From positions 1-6,487 of the forward strand of contig CAZOWL010000151.1 in the NCBI GenBank assembly GCA_964583605.1: a stretch of DNA of 6,487 nucleotides, given 5' to 3'. Below are positions 6,473 to 6,487 of the stretch, in pieces. The first letter of the stretch is position 1. Every line of letters begins with the position of its first letter. Under the pieces are notes generated by a model, which did not search any database, was not told the DNA's origin, and saw only the letters and a program-made list of their open reading frames with translations. The DNA comes from CAZOWL01 sp964583605 (GTDB lineage Bacteria > Pseudomonadota > Gammaproteobacteria > Chromatiales > Chromatiaceae). The position numbers and the translations under genes are program-made.

Positions 6473-6487
6473 GGGGTAGGGACCTGG
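6472..6487 (-). tRNA. Possible 3' end of a tRNA cut by the window edge
   Basis: Read on the minus strand the last 16 bases are CCAGGTCCCTACCCCA. They can be parsed as a T-stem 3' strand (CCAGG), a 7-base acceptor 3' strand (TCCCTAC), discriminator C and an encoded CCA. A C discriminator would favour tRNA-His. The CCA abuts a terminator hairpin, a common layout for tRNA genes. No stop codon occurs between the edge and the hairpin in any minus frame, so a protein gene would have to end outside. The T-loop and 5' half are not visible, so 16 bases cannot prove this. Confidence 0.2.

Noticed and set aside
1..6487. CRISPR array, phage, toxin-antitoxin or defence system
   Set aside because: No regularly spaced repeats and no such coding sequence are present; the four genes fill nearly the whole window with housekeeping functions.

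Overview
The window is an ordinary, housekeeping stretch of a GC-rich proteobacterial chromosome. It reads almost entirely on the minus strand and holds four complete genes. In transcription order, right to left, they are lpdA (dihydrolipoamide dehydrogenase with a fused lipoyl domain), leuS (leucyl-tRNA synthetase), lptE (LPS-assembly lipoprotein) and holA (DNA polymerase III delta subunit). The order leuS-lptE-holA is a classic gammaproteobacterial arrangement. Together with the high GC content it suggests a Gammaproteobacterium, possibly of a Chromatiales-like lineage; the genus cannot be told from the sequence and that placement is inference.

Layout from the left edge. Positions 1-51 are AT-richer than the rest and carry two imperfect tandem repeats resembling the multiple-repeat ends of an IS21-type insertion sequence. 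Positions 52-161 hold no recognisable gene or terminator. nadD, which often follows holA, does not appear in the 161 bases beyond holA. Then come holA (162-1181), lptE (1203-1769), leuS (1753-4407) and lpdA (4447-6174), all on the minus strand. The gaps are 39 bp (lpdA-leuS), a 17-bp overlap (leuS-lptE) and 21 bp (lptE-holA), with no terminator between them, so the four could be one transcript headed by lpdA. Positions 6175-6439 are noncoding and hold two perfect inverted repeats and a weak -10-like element, the likely control region of lpdA. At the right edge a strong intrinsic terminator on the minus strand (6440-6472) ends a transcription unit lying mostly outside the window. The last bases before it, read on the minus strand, end in CCCCA and may be the 3' end of a tRNA.

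The genes do not form one pathway. LpdA serves 2-oxoacid dehydrogenase complexes, LeuS charges tRNA-Leu, LptE plugs the LptD outer-membrane translocon, and HolA works in the clamp loader. The latter three are co-located by conserved synteny. The less usual point is that lpdA stands at the head of this cluster and not behind the pyruvate dehydrogenase E1/E2 genes. I found no previously undescribed system; the findings below are modest.
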